Positions 27,801 through 41,488 of a stretch of DNA of 64,000 nt are shown in pieces (within the stretch, counting starts at the first letter, position 1; the number at the start of each line of letters is the position of its first letter). The DNA comes from Trochalopteron elliotii. Taxonomy: Eukaryota; Chordata; Aves; Passeriformes; Leiothrichidae. The notes under the pieces were generated by a model, which was not told the origin of the DNA, ran no database searches, and saw only the letters and a list, made by a program, of their open reading frames with translations. The stretch covers positions 374,477 to 438,476 of the forward strand of contig JANPWX010000653.1 in the NCBI GenBank assembly GCA_024734555.1. Reading direction: 5' to 3'. The translations under genes and the position numbers were made by a program.

Positions 27801-30800
27801 AACATATCACCTATTCATTATAGATATTTTGTTGTTCTTTACCCCATATTGAAAGCCCAGGTATGTTCTATGACACTGCCCAGGAGATCATGTTTAACTT
27901 ACCACAAACAGTTTCAATTTATTTTGAGCCAGTGCAGTTTGTTGAGACCTACTGTTGTCAAAAAAGAGCAAGCAGAGTTTTTTCAGTCTGTCTGGGTTTT
28001 TCTTCCTTTACTTTATGAAATGTTTTGTGTGCTGATACAAAAGATGCCTGGAGCATAAAAAAGCACATGGTTCTGTTGGACTAAAGACACTCTGACAGGA
28101 GAGACTTTTTTAATCCTTTCACTGAAGTTGTGTTCCAGTTATAGTCCTGTTATGTGTCCATGCTTCCTTTTAAGATGCTTTTTTATTTTACAAGCAAACA
28201 GAAGTGAGCTGTAAGCTTCTAAAAACACAGGCAAGATCTTGGTCACAAGGATGGCAGTAATTTCCCACTTCATGTTCTGTACCAGACATAAGTCAACAAC
28301 TAATCATCATAAGAGTCTACATGGTGATTTTTAGATATTGCTATTAGCTGTAATCTTTCAGTGAGCTAGAAAGCATGGCAGGTGCTAAGTAACTTCTCAA
28401 CATGATTGTCAGGGCACAACAACGTGACATTTGTCAGTTCTGAAGAGAAATACATAGAAAGAGAAATAAAATAGTCTTGGTGCTAGGACCACTCTTGAAA
28501 AGCACTCACCTTTCTAAATTGCACTGTACTCTATGTGAAGACATAAAAATGCAAAGATAAGACTAATTTTGTACACATAAATGCAGAAATGAAAGTAAAA
28601 CCTTGTAGCAAAGCTGCATTGTCTCTGAATAATCTCCAGTACCTTTTTTGTGACTCCAAAGAAAGCGTTCAGCTGGCACCATCTGCCCTACCTCTTTCAC
28701 CAAGTTTTACTGAAATAGAGCCAAAGACTGCCTATTTACCCTTCCTGAAGAGTGAGAAGAGCCAGGAACCCATAAAGAGCATCATCTGCATTTGATGTGG
28801 AGCACATTCTCATCCATTGCTTTCCTCCATCGAATCCATCTCTTGCCCCAGGGCCACTGGTTCATCAGAAGCTCTGAGGACTCCAACCACCTCTGGCTCT
28901 CCAAATCAGCTGCTCCCCCACTGACTGCAGGTGCTCCTTCAAGAGTTTGTTTTCCAGTCTTGCTCAAAGACTGATTGAGGCTTTCCCAGCTGTACAGCCC
29001 AATTTACTGTCACACTTCTCGTGGTAAAGTTCAGGGATCTAAAGAATGTGCACTGGCAAGCACACAGCACTTGGCAGTGTTTAATTACTGAGCTGCTTCA
29101 GTGCAACAAATATAAGCAATAATGTCTTGTAACTTAATCAGCTTCTTATGTAAACACTGGAGACTGTTCATCAGTGAGGTATCATCTTATTGCACATGCC
29201 ACCATTTATTTGCCATAGTGATGAATACTTTAAGGATGAAGTGTAAGTGCTTTAGGGATCTAATTTTTAAGAAGTTTTAAGTCAGACAAATTGAACCATG
29301 GAGTTGAATCAGCCCAAGTCACAGAGCTGTAAAGTCAGATATAACCCAAGTTGCAACCCTCCCCAACAAATCACCACAGGTGTCTTGTGCATGCCTTTGT
29401 CAGCCCTTTGAGAACTTCAGTTACCCTCCTCTTTAATGCAGTGTCTGAGTGTTTATGGTGCACACTCTCAAGCTCCCCATGCAACTGCATAATTAAAACA
29501 ATTAAATTTCTTAATTTTTAGGCTTTCATACTATTACTTTACCCTACAGTGAGATTCCTGGATCAGCGAACTCTTAAGAGCTCATTACAGCACATTCCTG
29601 AAGAGAGGAAAAGAGAAAATATATTTTAAAAAGTATAAAGAAAAAGGAAGTGGTACTATTTCAGTACTTTAAGAGCCCTTTCCCTAGGAAAAGGGAGCTG
29701 ATTTTGCAGCTCTCACTACATGTGCTCTTGCTCTGGCAAGTCTTCCCCACATGCAGTGTAGGGGAGGTGCTCTTAACATGCAGCAGAGCTCAAAAAATGC
29801 TGTTTTGTCACTGGCAACTGCTGGGTCCGTGTTAGTATCTCACTGCTCCCCTGCCTTGCTGCTGAGGAGATGACAAGGTCTTACAGTGTTAAAACACAGA
29901 AAGGATTCCTCCACCATGATATGCCCAAATACTGGAATTTTGTGCCCAAGGGGGAGCAGTTCATTGCAGTTCTGTTAATGAAAGAATTTCTTTTTTTTTT
30001 TTTATCTCATGTCAGCGATGGAGAATCCTGCAAGCCATGGGGAGTGGGTTTTGATTTTTCAGAAGATACCCACAGTTAATGCTTTGGGATTATATTTTGG
30101 TATTATGCTTTGTAGTATGATAGTAAGTTTTCTCGCCTGTGTTTAATGGAGTGCTGATCATTGGTCTTGAAAAGTGCTCGAAAAATTATTTCACCTCCCA
30201 AAAAAAAAAAAAATAGCTGTTGTAATCCATTATCCCCATGCGGACTTTGTAATAAAAAATGTTTCCTCAGAAAGTGCTGTGCATGTTTGGCAGATTTGTA
30301 TGCATTTATGTTGACAGGTTTCTTGAAATCCCAGGGAAAGAAAACATCGTTTAAAGGCACAGTTTAAGGCTATGCACCTCTCAAAGGTTGCCTGACACTA
30401 AGAGGTTACCATGTTTCATTAAGACAAAATTTCAAAGGATGAAAGCAATGACTATAATCATACCAAACACCCAACTTAAAACATCAATTCATCCACCTCT
30501 CACCTGAATTTTGTTTTCTAGGCTATTTCATCTGCAACTACAATGACATAAATAAATAACCTGGGAGAACTCAAGGCTTATTTAGCAGTATATTTCTAAG
30601 TAAACAACCTGCTGAGTAGAAAGTACAGCTCCAGCGCTGTACCACAGCAGATGGTGGTCAGGTCTCTGCAGGGTGTCTGTAGCCCCAGCACTGCAGGTCT
30701 TTGGCATATTCAGCTGCAATTTTTTAGGGGTGGGTTGGTGAAACCACTGCAAGTGTCGTTCTAGCAGGTTCCCAGGTGAGGAACTGGCTACAGGGTTGGG

Positions 30801-30820
30801 GCCTTCCTGCAGCCATTTAC
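21900..30820. other. Non-coding DNA, nothing firm seen
   Basis: No exon, LINE or LTR landmarks were recognised. There are short A runs (for example at 30199-30212). Open frames here are under 105 codons and lack splice context. Confidence 0.55.
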
Positions 30821-30829
30821 CAACTGAAT

Positions 30830-31221
30830 GGTTTGGAGGCTCCTATTTCCATCATGGTGTTCAATTAGCGTGGAAAAAAGGAGACTCAGAGGTGACCTTT
30901 TCACTCTCTACAACTCTCTGCAAGGTGGTTGTAGCCAGGTGAGGGTTGGTCTCTTTCTCCAGGCAGCAACTGAGAATGAGAGGCACAGTCTTAAGCTGCA
31001 CCAAGGGAAATATAGGCTAGATATCAGGAAAAAGTTTTTTACAGAAAGGGTAATAAAGTATTGAAATGGTCTGCCTGGGGAGGTGGTGGAGTCACCATCC
31101 CTGGATGTGTTTAAGAAAAGAGTGGATGTGGCACTCGGTGCCATGGTTTCGTTGAGGTTAGGGTTGGGTTGGACTTGATGATCCTGGAGGTCTCTTCCAA
31201 CCCAGTGATTCTGATTCTGAT
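30830..31221 (+). mobile_element. CR1 LINE 3' fragment
   Basis: The 3' non-coding end of an avian CR1 in plus orientation. Typical landmarks are gctagatatcaggaaaaag, gtctgcctggggaggtggtg, ccatccctggatgtgttt and the tail ggttggacttgatgatcctg, ending in the short terminal repeat attctgattctg. It is 5'-truncated, as most CR1 copies are. The left edge is approximate. Confidence 0.88.
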
Positions 31222-34200
31222 CCAATAACACTATAGTTATGTCCACATCAAGGGGAGGCTGCAGCTTGACAGCTCCGTGGAGGCAGCTGGACCAGCTCAC
31301 AGTCACCCATGAGAAAACCCCTGGCAAGGCTTTGTATTTGCACCTCACAATGCACAAAGCTTTCTTCAGACAATAGGAACAATCTTGCATAAGAAAAGCA
31401 AAATTTGATAAGCAAAAGCTTACCGTGCATCTCAGAGCTGAACATTGCAGCTCCAAGTGAGCAGTTTCTACTTCTCTGTTTCTGCACATGCCCACTCCCC
31501 AAATCTGAAAACCCTCCTGTTGTCTTATTTTCTTCCTCAAGAGTTTTACAGATTTTACCAAAAATTTTTGAACCAAATTATGTTCCTGCTATTTTTTTTC
31601 TAAATTTCATTTTTATTATCAAGTAGTAATGTGAAGACATGGATAAATAAATGGAACAGACCTTTTTTTAATCTATTTTTTCACCATACAGTTATACTGG
31701 AAGGAATTCTACAGAGATTGCTGTTTTCTCCAAAGGAAACATGCAGTGTAATCACTGAAATGTTTCTTTCTGTATTAGAAAACTACAGTGGTCTAAGCCA
31801 AATGCTGAGTAGTACAAGTCTTATCAACAGGAACTAAATAGATAACATTTAGCCCAGTAAGACTCATGATTATTTGCTTGTATAATACAGATATTTCAGC
31901 ATGACAAGCATTTGTCAACTGTTTTGTCTCTGTTCACAAGTAAATACATACCCCTGCTAGTTGTCTGAGAAAGGAGAGTGCTGGGGCTAAGATAACCCAT
32001 TTATTCAGACCCCTAAATACAGATTCAGGTGCCTTAAAATATCCTTCTAAATTTGGAAGCAATGTCCCAGATGTCTGGGCTGATATGTACCTGTAAGGAA
32101 TTAAATTCTCCCTCAGCCCACCACGATAAAGGAACAATATCAGCCCCACTTTACACTTAGATCTTGCCTTCCCCTCAGGTGTGATGCACTTCAAGAAGTC
32201 AATGGCTTTATTTACATCTGGGACACTGTCTCCACCTCCCTTCCTTCCCTGCTCAAAAATTTCCCCAATATTTGAAGCTGACATACTACATGCAGAAAGT
32301 CCTCTGAAATTTTTTTCATTATTTCAATTAGCATTTTGCATTTTTAAGCCTTTGATTAATGTGTAATTGGCATCTTGTCCTTTGTTCTCTTCAGTGGGCT
32401 GTGCTTACCTCCCCTTCCCTTTTCATCCACATAATGTACTTTTTCCCTTACAGTTTCACTTCCTGCTCTTCCACGTTTCAATATTTCTTTATTTCAGCTC
32501 ATTGTTCTCTTCTTGTCAGCAAAGCTTCTATTTTTTCACACATGGAGGCACACTAAAGGCAGTCTGATTTGAAATGTCACCTATAATTTGTTTTCCATTC
32601 CAAGAATTTTATGAATTCTTACAAAATTTGGAAAGCCATGTTCTGCACTCAGTTTGGTAACATAAATCCAATATTCCTCACAGCAGCAGTGGGAAGTAAT
32701 GTGAATTCCTCACAGTAATTCCAGATTACAATGATATATACATAAAAAACAAACAAAAAAACCCCAAACCAGATTCTTGAATTAAAAATGTATTTTCATT
32801 CTTGTGCCATCAGAAAGAAATCAAAAGCAAAACCAATTTTTTAAAGAGTGTAAATTAAGGCTTTTCTTTGTTTATTATATGGAAGACATATGCAAGAAGT
32901 TCTAATTAGATAATGTAGGAATGCATCAGTATTCATAATTTTTTAGTAATGCCCAAGAAGTCCAGAAAAAATCATGGATCTTTTTTTGCTAAGAACACCA
33001 ACAGCTACACATGCAGAAGAAGAGGTAGTTTCTAATCACAACATGATTGGCAAAACAAGGCAAGTTCAAAAAGAAATGTAAAATAAGCTGCTCAGGAAGC
33101 TATAAAGATTGCTTGAGTGGAATGTGTTCTCTGAAAAGCTCATACTTCATCGTTGCCAACTCAGATCTCACTTACACAGAATCTGATTTAAGCTTCAAAC
33201 CACATACACCAGAGGGAGTTTTTACTGTTTTCTCTCTTTTTCTGCCACGATTTAGTGACTATTTCTCTTTGAGGCTGAAATTCTTGCTGAGTAACTGCAG
33301 GAGCCATCAGGTCATGTTGCAATTTTAGTATCTGGAGGAGTAAGTTAGGGAAAAAGATTCATCCATCTTTAAAATGCATGTCATTTTGCATGTTGATAAT
33401 GAGAGGAAAAAAAAGGTAAAAAAAAAAAAAAAAGGTTGGGATGGAGAAAATATTCAAAACCCTTCTCTTCCTTGGGTTCCCATACTTGAATTAATCTGAA
33501 GGAGTCTTCTAACTCAATCTCATCAAATTAAAGAAGACAGGAATAGATATATTTTCAGAGAAGGTTTCCAGAAGAAGGTTCCTGCTCTCGCAGACCAGTT
33601 CATGTTTCCACAAGTGCTGCTTGGTGAGAGTGTGCAGGCTGGGGATGCATTGAGAAGAAGGAATTTTATTCTCAATCCATGTGAATTGTATTAATTTGGA
33701 CTAGAAAGGCTCTTCTTGCAGCTGCTTTTCCATGATGTCCCTCTGTCACCTACAGTGTTTCTCCACACATACAGAAGCTCACAGAAGAAATCAGTCCAAC
33801 AGCCTCTCAAAGTAAATATGACCCTACACAAAACTTGCTGAAACATTTCCTGATACAGCTGTAAATTAAACAAAGGGGAAAGAGGTGTAATTGATATTAA
33901 AACCAGAACAGCTGCTTTCAAAAGACACAAAAAATGTCCAGGAGTCTGGAATTTTAACTGTCTGACAGAAAGCAGAGCCCTCGGTGTTGGATTCATTTCA
34001 TCACCAATATGAGCTCAGCCAAACATTGACGTATTCAGATTCATCCAGTCCATGCCATTTAAACCTGTATTGGGGAAAAGAAAAATCAAAACAAGAAAGC
34101 AAGCTGGGTTTTAAACTCTCAGCAATGGCTTTACAATTCATTTGGTGTTCTTTCTTGGAGTCCAAGCTCCTAAATCATGTCTGTACATAATAATCTCAGC

Positions 34201-36759
34201 TTTCATTTGGGGAAAAAAAAATAAGTTTCCAAGTTTCTGTGGCTAAGAAAGATAAGAGGAAATATGTACAGACTAAGGGTTTCCAAATCAGAAAAACAAA
34301 TTTAAAAAATCTCAGAGGTGATCTGCTTTAAAATCTCATGATTTATAATCTGCTCTGAAACCACCTTTGGCCTCTGACTTAATTAGCTTTGTAAGCATGG
34401 GACTGTAAATACTTCATTTCCCAAACAGACTTTTAGCAGGAGCCCCAGTTCTCCTCATCCTAAGGTTTTTCTGGTCATACAACTTTTGGTTACTTCCACT
34501 GTAAAATATGGCCTCTACAATACTTTCAGGAGTGTTTCTTTAACATTTTCTTATTTCAAGACATTTTAATATACTGTTGAGGGAATATAAAATCACCGTA
34601 ATTTATCACTGATGCAAAATAAGTCTGTGAATAAAACACCTAAATGGGCTGTTTTATTCTTATTCCTATTCTCAGTGAATATTTGGTTTTGAAAAACAGA
34701 AATCATAATAATTTTAATGCAAATCAAGTTACCTTATTCCCCCTCCACCACCACACAATCAAATAAAGTGGTGAGGGAAATTACTGCAATTCCCTGAACT
34801 TGTTTTGCTATGCACAGAAACTTCTGAATACATATCATGTGAGGCAGTAATTAAGTTCCTTACTTATTTACTTCTTCTATTGGGGCTGCTTCATCTGAGC
34901 CAGAGTATTTTGGCAGGAAATCCAAATATTCATCCAATATGAGATGCAGAATATCCTGAGCTGTTCTAGCTGCTCACAGCTTAATTTAGATATTAGCCAT
35001 AAACACACCTGGGATTAGACAATGGCTATGCACTGCCTGGAAATGAAGAGGCTATAGAAATCCCTGTGTAGAAAAATCTGGCATGAAAATGTAAGTGTTG
35101 TTCATGAAGAGCACAAAACAGAGCTTGCTTCCAGAGGGATTTGAAATATAAGGAATGTGAAAGAAGCAGAGGCTGGAGAACTGCCTTTGCTTTATACGGG
35201 TCCCAAACAGGGACTGAACAGAGTGAGTCAGTTTTGCAGTTCCACAGGCTCTCAGCAGCTCCTGAAAGGCTTTAAGATGAGTATTTCCAAGCAAGAGAGA
35301 GAATAAGATATCTGGCTGAGGGTTATTGTTGTGACCAGGCACACAGCGAGGGGAGGAACAGCAGCAAAGAATCAAAAGTCACTCCGTCACAGCCTCCCAC
35401 CTGTATACAGAGACCAGATCCTCCCAAAGGCCACACAGTGTTAAAACTTTTACAACTATCAGGCCAGAAATGTAAGGCCATCAAGTTTCACTGGAGGAAC
35501 CATCCTTTAATAGCAAGAGCTTGTATTTTTTCTCAATTGTCTCGCTGTTCTGCCTAGTTTTTTGAATGCATGGGCTGATTTTAAGTAGAGGCTCTACGTG
35601 CAGACCATGCACAGACATTCAGTACTCTTCCAGAATAAAAAAAAAATCTGCAAAGGTGATTTCAGACGTGGAAGCCTTTATAATGTGTTTTACCACTACC
35701 TACCTTACTTTCTGCTGCAACTTCCAATTATTAGCTGGGTCCAAATTTCCACTCAAGAAGAAAGTAAAATTTATTTAAAATAAATGTATCTATACTAATT
35801 ATTATATAATAACTCCTTCATGATTCTACAGACTTTCCAGCCATATCTCCTTTATTTGTTTTAGTTCAAAGGGCTATAGTTCTACCTCAGCTTATTAGTG
35901 TTACATTCATTTTCTTTTGTGCTTATATTTGTGCCTGGGATTCATTGAGGTATCTAACAAACAGAAGCTAAGAAAGTCAGATTTAAATACTCATTGATAC
36001 ATAAAATTTTATTAACAAAAAATTATGAAGTGATGAAATGTTACATGATTACATTAATATTAAAAATACAACTTATTACTTAGAAGTTTATTTAGTTACT
36101 TTTTTTCCATTACAGATGTTCTAGACAATTTTATTAAGAAACTCCCTTGTTCCTTCATCGTTTAGCTCTAATTCCAACTGTGTGTCACTGCTAAATTGTT
36201 AGACTGATGATGTTATGAAAACGGAGCATTCTCAGGCTAAAGTCCAGTTGCATCAGTAAAAATACCACGAGAAAATGGAAGTAAAGACCCTGAAATGGGA
36301 TACAGCACCATGGACATGAAGTATCAGAATTCAGTCCAAGCTGTGGACTTTGGCCTGTTACAGAAGATCCTCTGTTACATGAGGTTTTCCAAACAAAGAT
36401 GACCTGCAGTGGGTTTGGTAGAGAGCTGCCCAGCTGGCTCTGGACTGGGGGCACCAGCCCTGTGAGGAGGGGCTGAAGTCATGCAAAGAAATTGTACCTG
36501 CCTTAGATTATGATACTGTGTAGATGAAAAATACAGGAATTGTGTTGAGGAGCTGTTCTTGTTGCTCCTCCCATTGGTGGCAGAGGTTTTTTTTTTATTT
36601 GGGTAGTACAGCATTAGACTTCAGGCATGACAACTACCATTTCCAACGGATGTGGAGTGGGATTTTCATGGTGCCTACCTAAATCCTTCTCAAAGTGCTG
36701 CCCAAACCACAAATTCACAAATAAGGGACTTCATATTCAGAGATTTTTATCTGTTAAGG
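31222..36759. other. Non-coding DNA, nothing firm seen
   Basis: No recognised element between two CR1 fragments. It has A-rich runs near 32.75 and 33.42 kb and otherwise unique AT-rich sequence. Confidence 0.55.
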
Positions 36760-37200
36760 CCCAATGCACTTTGCAGACCCCAGAAGTGACAGCTTCAGAG
36801 GGCCAGACAGAACCCAGAGTACTTACTGGTGACAAAATGAATCCAAAGGAGACAGAGACAGAGGCAGAGCTGGGGGCAAGGCCACCACAATGCTCAGAGT
36901 GGTCCAGACAGGGTGACAAAGCCTGAGCTCCAGGGAGGCTCCCAGACCCAAGGACAGGAGTGTGGCTGAGGCCCCAGGAGTGACCAGCCATGGGCATTAA
37001 GGCCTCAGAGTAGCCCCAGAGCCCTGACACAGGCACACATTGGAAGCAGACAGGTTCACACTGGAGACAAGGAAGAAGCTTTTCACTGGGAGGGCAGTCA
37101 GACAGAGACACATTGCCCAGAGGGCCAGACCCTGTCCTGTGCAGCTTTTCCAAAGTCAGGATAAATTCCTGAACATCCTGGTGTAACCACACAGCTGACC
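36760..37200 (+). mobile_element. Degraded CR1 LINE 3' fragment
   Basis: The clearest match is near 37050-37120: ggaagaagcttttcactggg and attgcccagagggccagacc, the CR1 3' region in plus orientation. Sequence to the left, with many CAG/CCAG blocks, may be the same element but is less certain. The tail is missing. Confidence 0.65.
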
Positions 37201-38614
37201 CTAACTGGAAGTGAAGGTGCCTTCCAGTCTGATTTCTTATGAGATCCTGTATTTCTGTAAAATTTAAGTGACTATTTAACTTCATTTTAGTTGTCACATT
37301 TCAAATATGAGTGCAAAAATGTGTATCAGTGGCATTTTACTTACACCATTCAAGAAACTGAGAGTTTCATACTGATTTATTTGTTTTATGTAATTTCTAC
37401 AGACAAGAGATGGTACAAAGAGGAGTACAGACCAGACTTGTATCTTAATATTCGTTTTTCTTGCCTTGTATAACCTGTACATTATACAGTGTTTTTATCT
37501 CTCTGTCTTCATATTTCAAATGGATTTATCCTGTAGCACTTAAATATCTTTTGCATGTCTCTTGTACTCTCCCTAGAATACTGTTATTTAACAACTTTAT
37601 ACACTATCAGATGCTTCAAAATATCATGTATTTCCCTACCAAGTCTGTCATTTTTTCCCTTGGAGAGACAAGTGTTACAATGGCTATTTAATTACAATAG
37701 AAGGTAACTGATCGACTCCTTTGCATTTATCAGAATGAAAATGTTTCTATTAAGTTGCTGCTTTGTGCTTTGGCATTGCCACTGATGTGTGCAAAGAGCT
37801 CTGATGAGAATACAGAGGAACCTGCTACTTCAGTGCATGGGGGAATGTCATCAGGGAAAGAGAAATGTGCTGCACGCCCATGGGTTTTGCTTTTTGCCAA
37901 TGCAGAGGAGTGTGCACTTCTCACCCAGCAATATTTTATAGCTAATGTTGCTGCTTAATCTCAGATGTGTTCAAATAGATCATTGCATCAATTCTTGTGG
38001 TTCTTCTGATATCCTGCAATAGACCAAACTGAACTGCTTTAAATACTTTGACAACAGCTGGCTACAAATGTGTATCATTTAGGCCCTTTTTATTCAATCA
38101 CTTCCATCTCCCAGGTGACAATGTTGTATTCTTGCACTTGTAAACATAAACCTGTACCACATGAGTACAGACCCCCTCACCCTTTTTCTGCCTCACCCTC
38201 ATCCTTTAACATCCTGATACCTGATACCAATTTAGAAATTCATTTAAGATTTGTCCAACACACTTATAAATGTTGAGGGGAAAAATGGGAATCCATCAAT
38301 AAGGCAGGTGGAAGAGGATTCCTCTACACATTTTTGGCAATATATGCAGCCAAAAAAAGGCAACCAATAACTGCAGAGCAGACTGCATATACATAAATAA
38401 GCACACTAGATTCATTATGCAGGTTACCAGCCTCTGGACCCAGCTGTATCTCTAATTTCATATTTGGGAAAATCTATATATTGTCAAATGCTAAATATAG
38501 GCTTCTGTATCTCATGATTTAGGTATCTGAAACCTGAATAACACAGAACATTGACCAGTTTATCTGCATCTGATTTTTCTTAATATTTTTTCTATAAAAT
38601 AGAATTGTTTGGAA

Positions 38615-39020
38615 AATGAAGTTAAGATCATCAAATTCAACCACTAATCCAGCACTACCTAGTCCTCCACTAAACCACGTCCCTAAGTGCCACATCTACA
38701 CACCTTTTAAATACCTCCATGGATAATGGTGATAATGACTATTCCTAAATGTGTGCAGGGCTTCATCCTCAGCAGATTGCATCCTGTTCCTTCATGCATC
38801 AAGATCAGCTTAAACACTCATCCATTCATCCAGAGAATCTACAAAGTAAGCAAGCATCACTTCCATACCATCATTCAGTCCATTAATAAAAGTACCAAAC
38901 AGCATTGCAGCCAGGAGAGACCTCTGAAGGTCCCTCATGACACAGCTGTGCACCACACAGTGCACAACTCAATATCTACCTCTCTGAAGCCTCCAGTTAG
39001 TTTTGAAGACCTTAGAGGTC
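38615..39020 (-). mobile_element. CR1 LINE fragment, minus strand
   Basis: The plus strand shows the reverse complement of CR1: tcaaattcaaccactaatcc, agcactacctagtcctccac, ccctaagtgccacatctaca and ccttttaaatacctccatgg. The segment beyond about 38770, including cattaataaaagtaccaaac and ctccagttagttttgaag, looks like more distant internal CR1 sequence. Confidence 0.75.
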
Positions 39021-39939
39021 TTTTCATTAAAATTTCCTATTTCACAGAAAAAAGAAAAAGCCTGAGTTTTGAGAATGGGGTGGGAGAAAATTTTGGAATG
39101 AAATTTGAAATTTAGAAATATGAAAGTAAAGTAAAATTACTTAATAGTCATGCAGTAGGATCTCAGGTATGCAAATAATAATAGATATTGGGTGTAAAGC
39201 CGTAAACACTTCATTCAGTAAATAAGAGCTGCTTCTCTCAACCTCAAAGACAAGTTTTAAAAAACAGCTAGTTTTTAAATATTAATTCAGGTTCACTTAT
39301 GAATAAGAAACCACTTACCTTCTTTGTGATTCTATTCACAATAAGCAGAACTATTATCATATTTTATCATTAAGCTATCACGAGATTTGGAAATAAAATC
39401 TGCTTACTGGGAAATGAGGCTTTCATAAAGGAAAGGCTTATTTAAAGTTCATTACTTCCATAGAAGGCTGTCTAAAATGTCCAAGTTCAGGCACTCTGGA
39501 ATTACAGGGGTCATCTTCAGAGGAACCACTGTTGCTAAGAGACTCAAGCATCAACATACCACAAATTTGTAATTCACCCTTTTTGTCAAGGGATGTGGAT
39601 GATAAATGTACTCCCCACAATGCACAAGGCTTTAACCAGGCCTGTATCATTTTGCATGAAAAAGGGGGACCAGAACCTCACCTTACCATGTTCTAAGCAC
39701 TCCCCAAATCCCTGGATTCACAGTAAAACAGGAGTTGCACATTTCCTACTCTTGGAGTAGAAGTGTTTTGCCATATCCCTTTCCCAGTCCATTAACAGCT
39801 CCCAAAGGCAATTGGCCCTAATGGGCAAGATAGAGTCAGCATTTAAACATCTGTGATTTAAAAGGTGAAGGGAGAGCAAGGGGAGTTTGGGGTGAGCAGC
39901 TTGTATGGTAACACTAAATTTGAAAATAACTCAGATTGA

Positions 39940-40430
39940 ATGAGAGGATCCAGTCATATGTGGTGGAAAAGATGTTTGGGGATTTTTTGCCTGGATGTAG
40001 CTGTGGATCACCATATCTCCAGATGCACAGAAGCACCAGCTGGATGCAATAACCTATTTGCTTCTGTTGACCCCAGGCATCTGGTTATCAGAAAACAACC
40101 ACCTTTTGACTGGATGAAAGCAAATGTTACACTCATCTTCAAAATGGGCTAGAAGGAGGACCCAGGAAAACTCCTGGGCAGTCAGCCTCACCTCCATCCC
40201 TGGAAAGGTGATGGAAGATAACATTCTGGAGGTCATCAAGCAGCATATAAAAGAAAAGAAGGTCTTTGGGAGTAGTCAGCATGGACTCACCAGGGGGAAT
40301 CATACTTGGCCAATCTGCCAGCCCTCTGTGATGGCATGGCAGGATGAAGGAAGAGCAGTGGTTGTTGTTTACCTCGACTTCAGCAAGGCTTTTGACACTA
40401 CCCTGGGATTCTGTGGTTCTCTGAGCAGTG
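39940..40430 (+). pseudogene. Degraded CR1 reverse-transcriptase fragment
   Basis: The plus strand carries a broken piece of the CR1 ORF2 reverse transcriptase. Readable parts include DWMKANVTLIFKMG, a stop codon and a frame change, then VSLTSIPGKVMEDNILEV, GSSQHGLTRG and VVVYLDFSKAFDT. The last is the conserved palm-domain motif containing the first catalytic Asp. The catalytic FADD box is not present, so the piece cannot be active. The left limit is uncertain; clear homology starts near 40085. Confidence 0.85.
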
Positions 40431-41021
40431 CAAACCAGTGCAATACTTTCATTCCTTTTAAGGTGCAGTCTCAAGGCACTGCCAGCCTCATAATGAACAA
40501 ATACTTACAGAAATTATTTTGAAGAAGCGAAATGAATGTGCTGAAGGCAGTCTGCCCTTAACACTGAAATGGCTCCAGAGGCTTGTGGGAACCTTGACTG
40601 CAAGATTACTGAGATGGTTCCAGCACAAATGAGCTAATACAAAGTAGAAAATAATGGAACAAGGACATCCTTTAAGGACAGGTTATTTGTGACTCTCTGT
40701 ACCTCTAGACAGACCAGGTCCAGGAAAATTGCCCAGACAGAGGCATACACAGTTGCACAGGTAACTACTAATTTGAACTACCTGAATGGGAGACAGGCTT
40801 TTCTTTATTTACACAGTCTGGTTACCATGTTCTACTAAAATGACTTGAAGAATTTCACTACATGTGTGATTAGCAACAAGTCTGAATATGTATTTCCTTA
40901 AAATCGAGTCAAATTTTGATTATTCCAAGCCAGCTGCCTCTCAGGGCAGCAAAATAGATTCTATAAATTATTTATTCACATGATAGGGAAATTGTGCTTC
41001 TTCCATATCCATATGAATTAT

Positions 41022-41072
41022 TTGGGGTTGGAACTAGATGATTTTTAAGGTTCTATCCAACTTCAAAATGAA
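41022..41072 (+). mobile_element. CR1 LINE 3' tail
   Basis: ggggttggaactagatgatt followed by tttaaggttctatccaactt is the diagnostic CR1 3' end in plus orientation. It lies about 600 bp past the reverse-transcriptase fragment on the same strand. The two may be the ends of one copy with an internal deletion and unrelated sequence between them. Confidence 0.75.
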
Positions 41073-41410
41073 GTAAAAATCTATACACAGATCAGGACTG
41101 TTACACTCTGTAACCCTGAATCCACCAAAAGCTTGATTCAAAGCTATTCCTTGAATAGTTTCTGTAGTATAATCATTCTTTGCTCTTTCAGTGATACCTC
41201 TGAGTCTCCAGTGAGTGCACAATGCAGCACTTTCATTCCCTGTAAGAACCATAACACTTGCAAAATTATAAATTCCTGAACTGGGCATTTGCTCCTCCTG
41301 TATTATACAGTCAGGATTTCCTCCCCAGGTAACACACCATTGCCTGTTCCTCAAAATGGAAAATCAAGCGGTTTACCTTCCATCTCAGTTTTAACCCATC
41401 CCTGGCTCAC

Positions 41411-41488
41411 CAGCTGCAGAGAGCTGTCCAGATCAGCAACAGAAGAGTTCTGCTCTTGGTCTTGTCTCTGCCCTCCCATGGCTGTGGT
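41411..41488 (-). CDS. Possible continuation exon (78 bp, or 92 bp)
   Basis: Minus-strand segment with acceptor gactctgttcttcag|AC and donor CAGCTG|gtgagc, open for 26 codons (TTAMGGQRQDQEQNSSV, then ADLDSSLQL). The polar, Gln- and Ser-rich text looks coding rather than intronic. A second acceptor 14 bp upstream (ending the exon at 41502; ctgctgctgaaag|AC) gives a 92-bp form whose first two bases fit the phase left by the exon at 51200-51244. The match then reads Asn-SVLQ before TTAMGG. Nothing else supports it. A second donor lies a little farther downstream (GGAAG|gtaaac, 3' of 41380). It may instead be chance or belong to another transcript. Confidence 0.3.

Noticed and set aside
28510..28530. 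21-bp microexon-like segment on the minus strand (STVQFRK)
   Set aside because: Splice sites are good, but the segment is too short to judge and has no neighbour in phase.
30908..31576. 222-codon open frame on the minus strand
   Set aside because: It is mostly the antisense of a CR1 3' end; there is no start or splice context and no protein family in that reading.
36737..37297. 186-codon open frame on the minus strand
   Set aside because: Antisense of a degraded CR1 fragment with CAG-rich text; openness comes from base composition.
40124..40522. 132-codon open frame as a host gene
   Set aside because: It is the CR1 reverse transcriptase read partly out of frame; the YLDFSKAFDT motif identifies it as LINE-derived.
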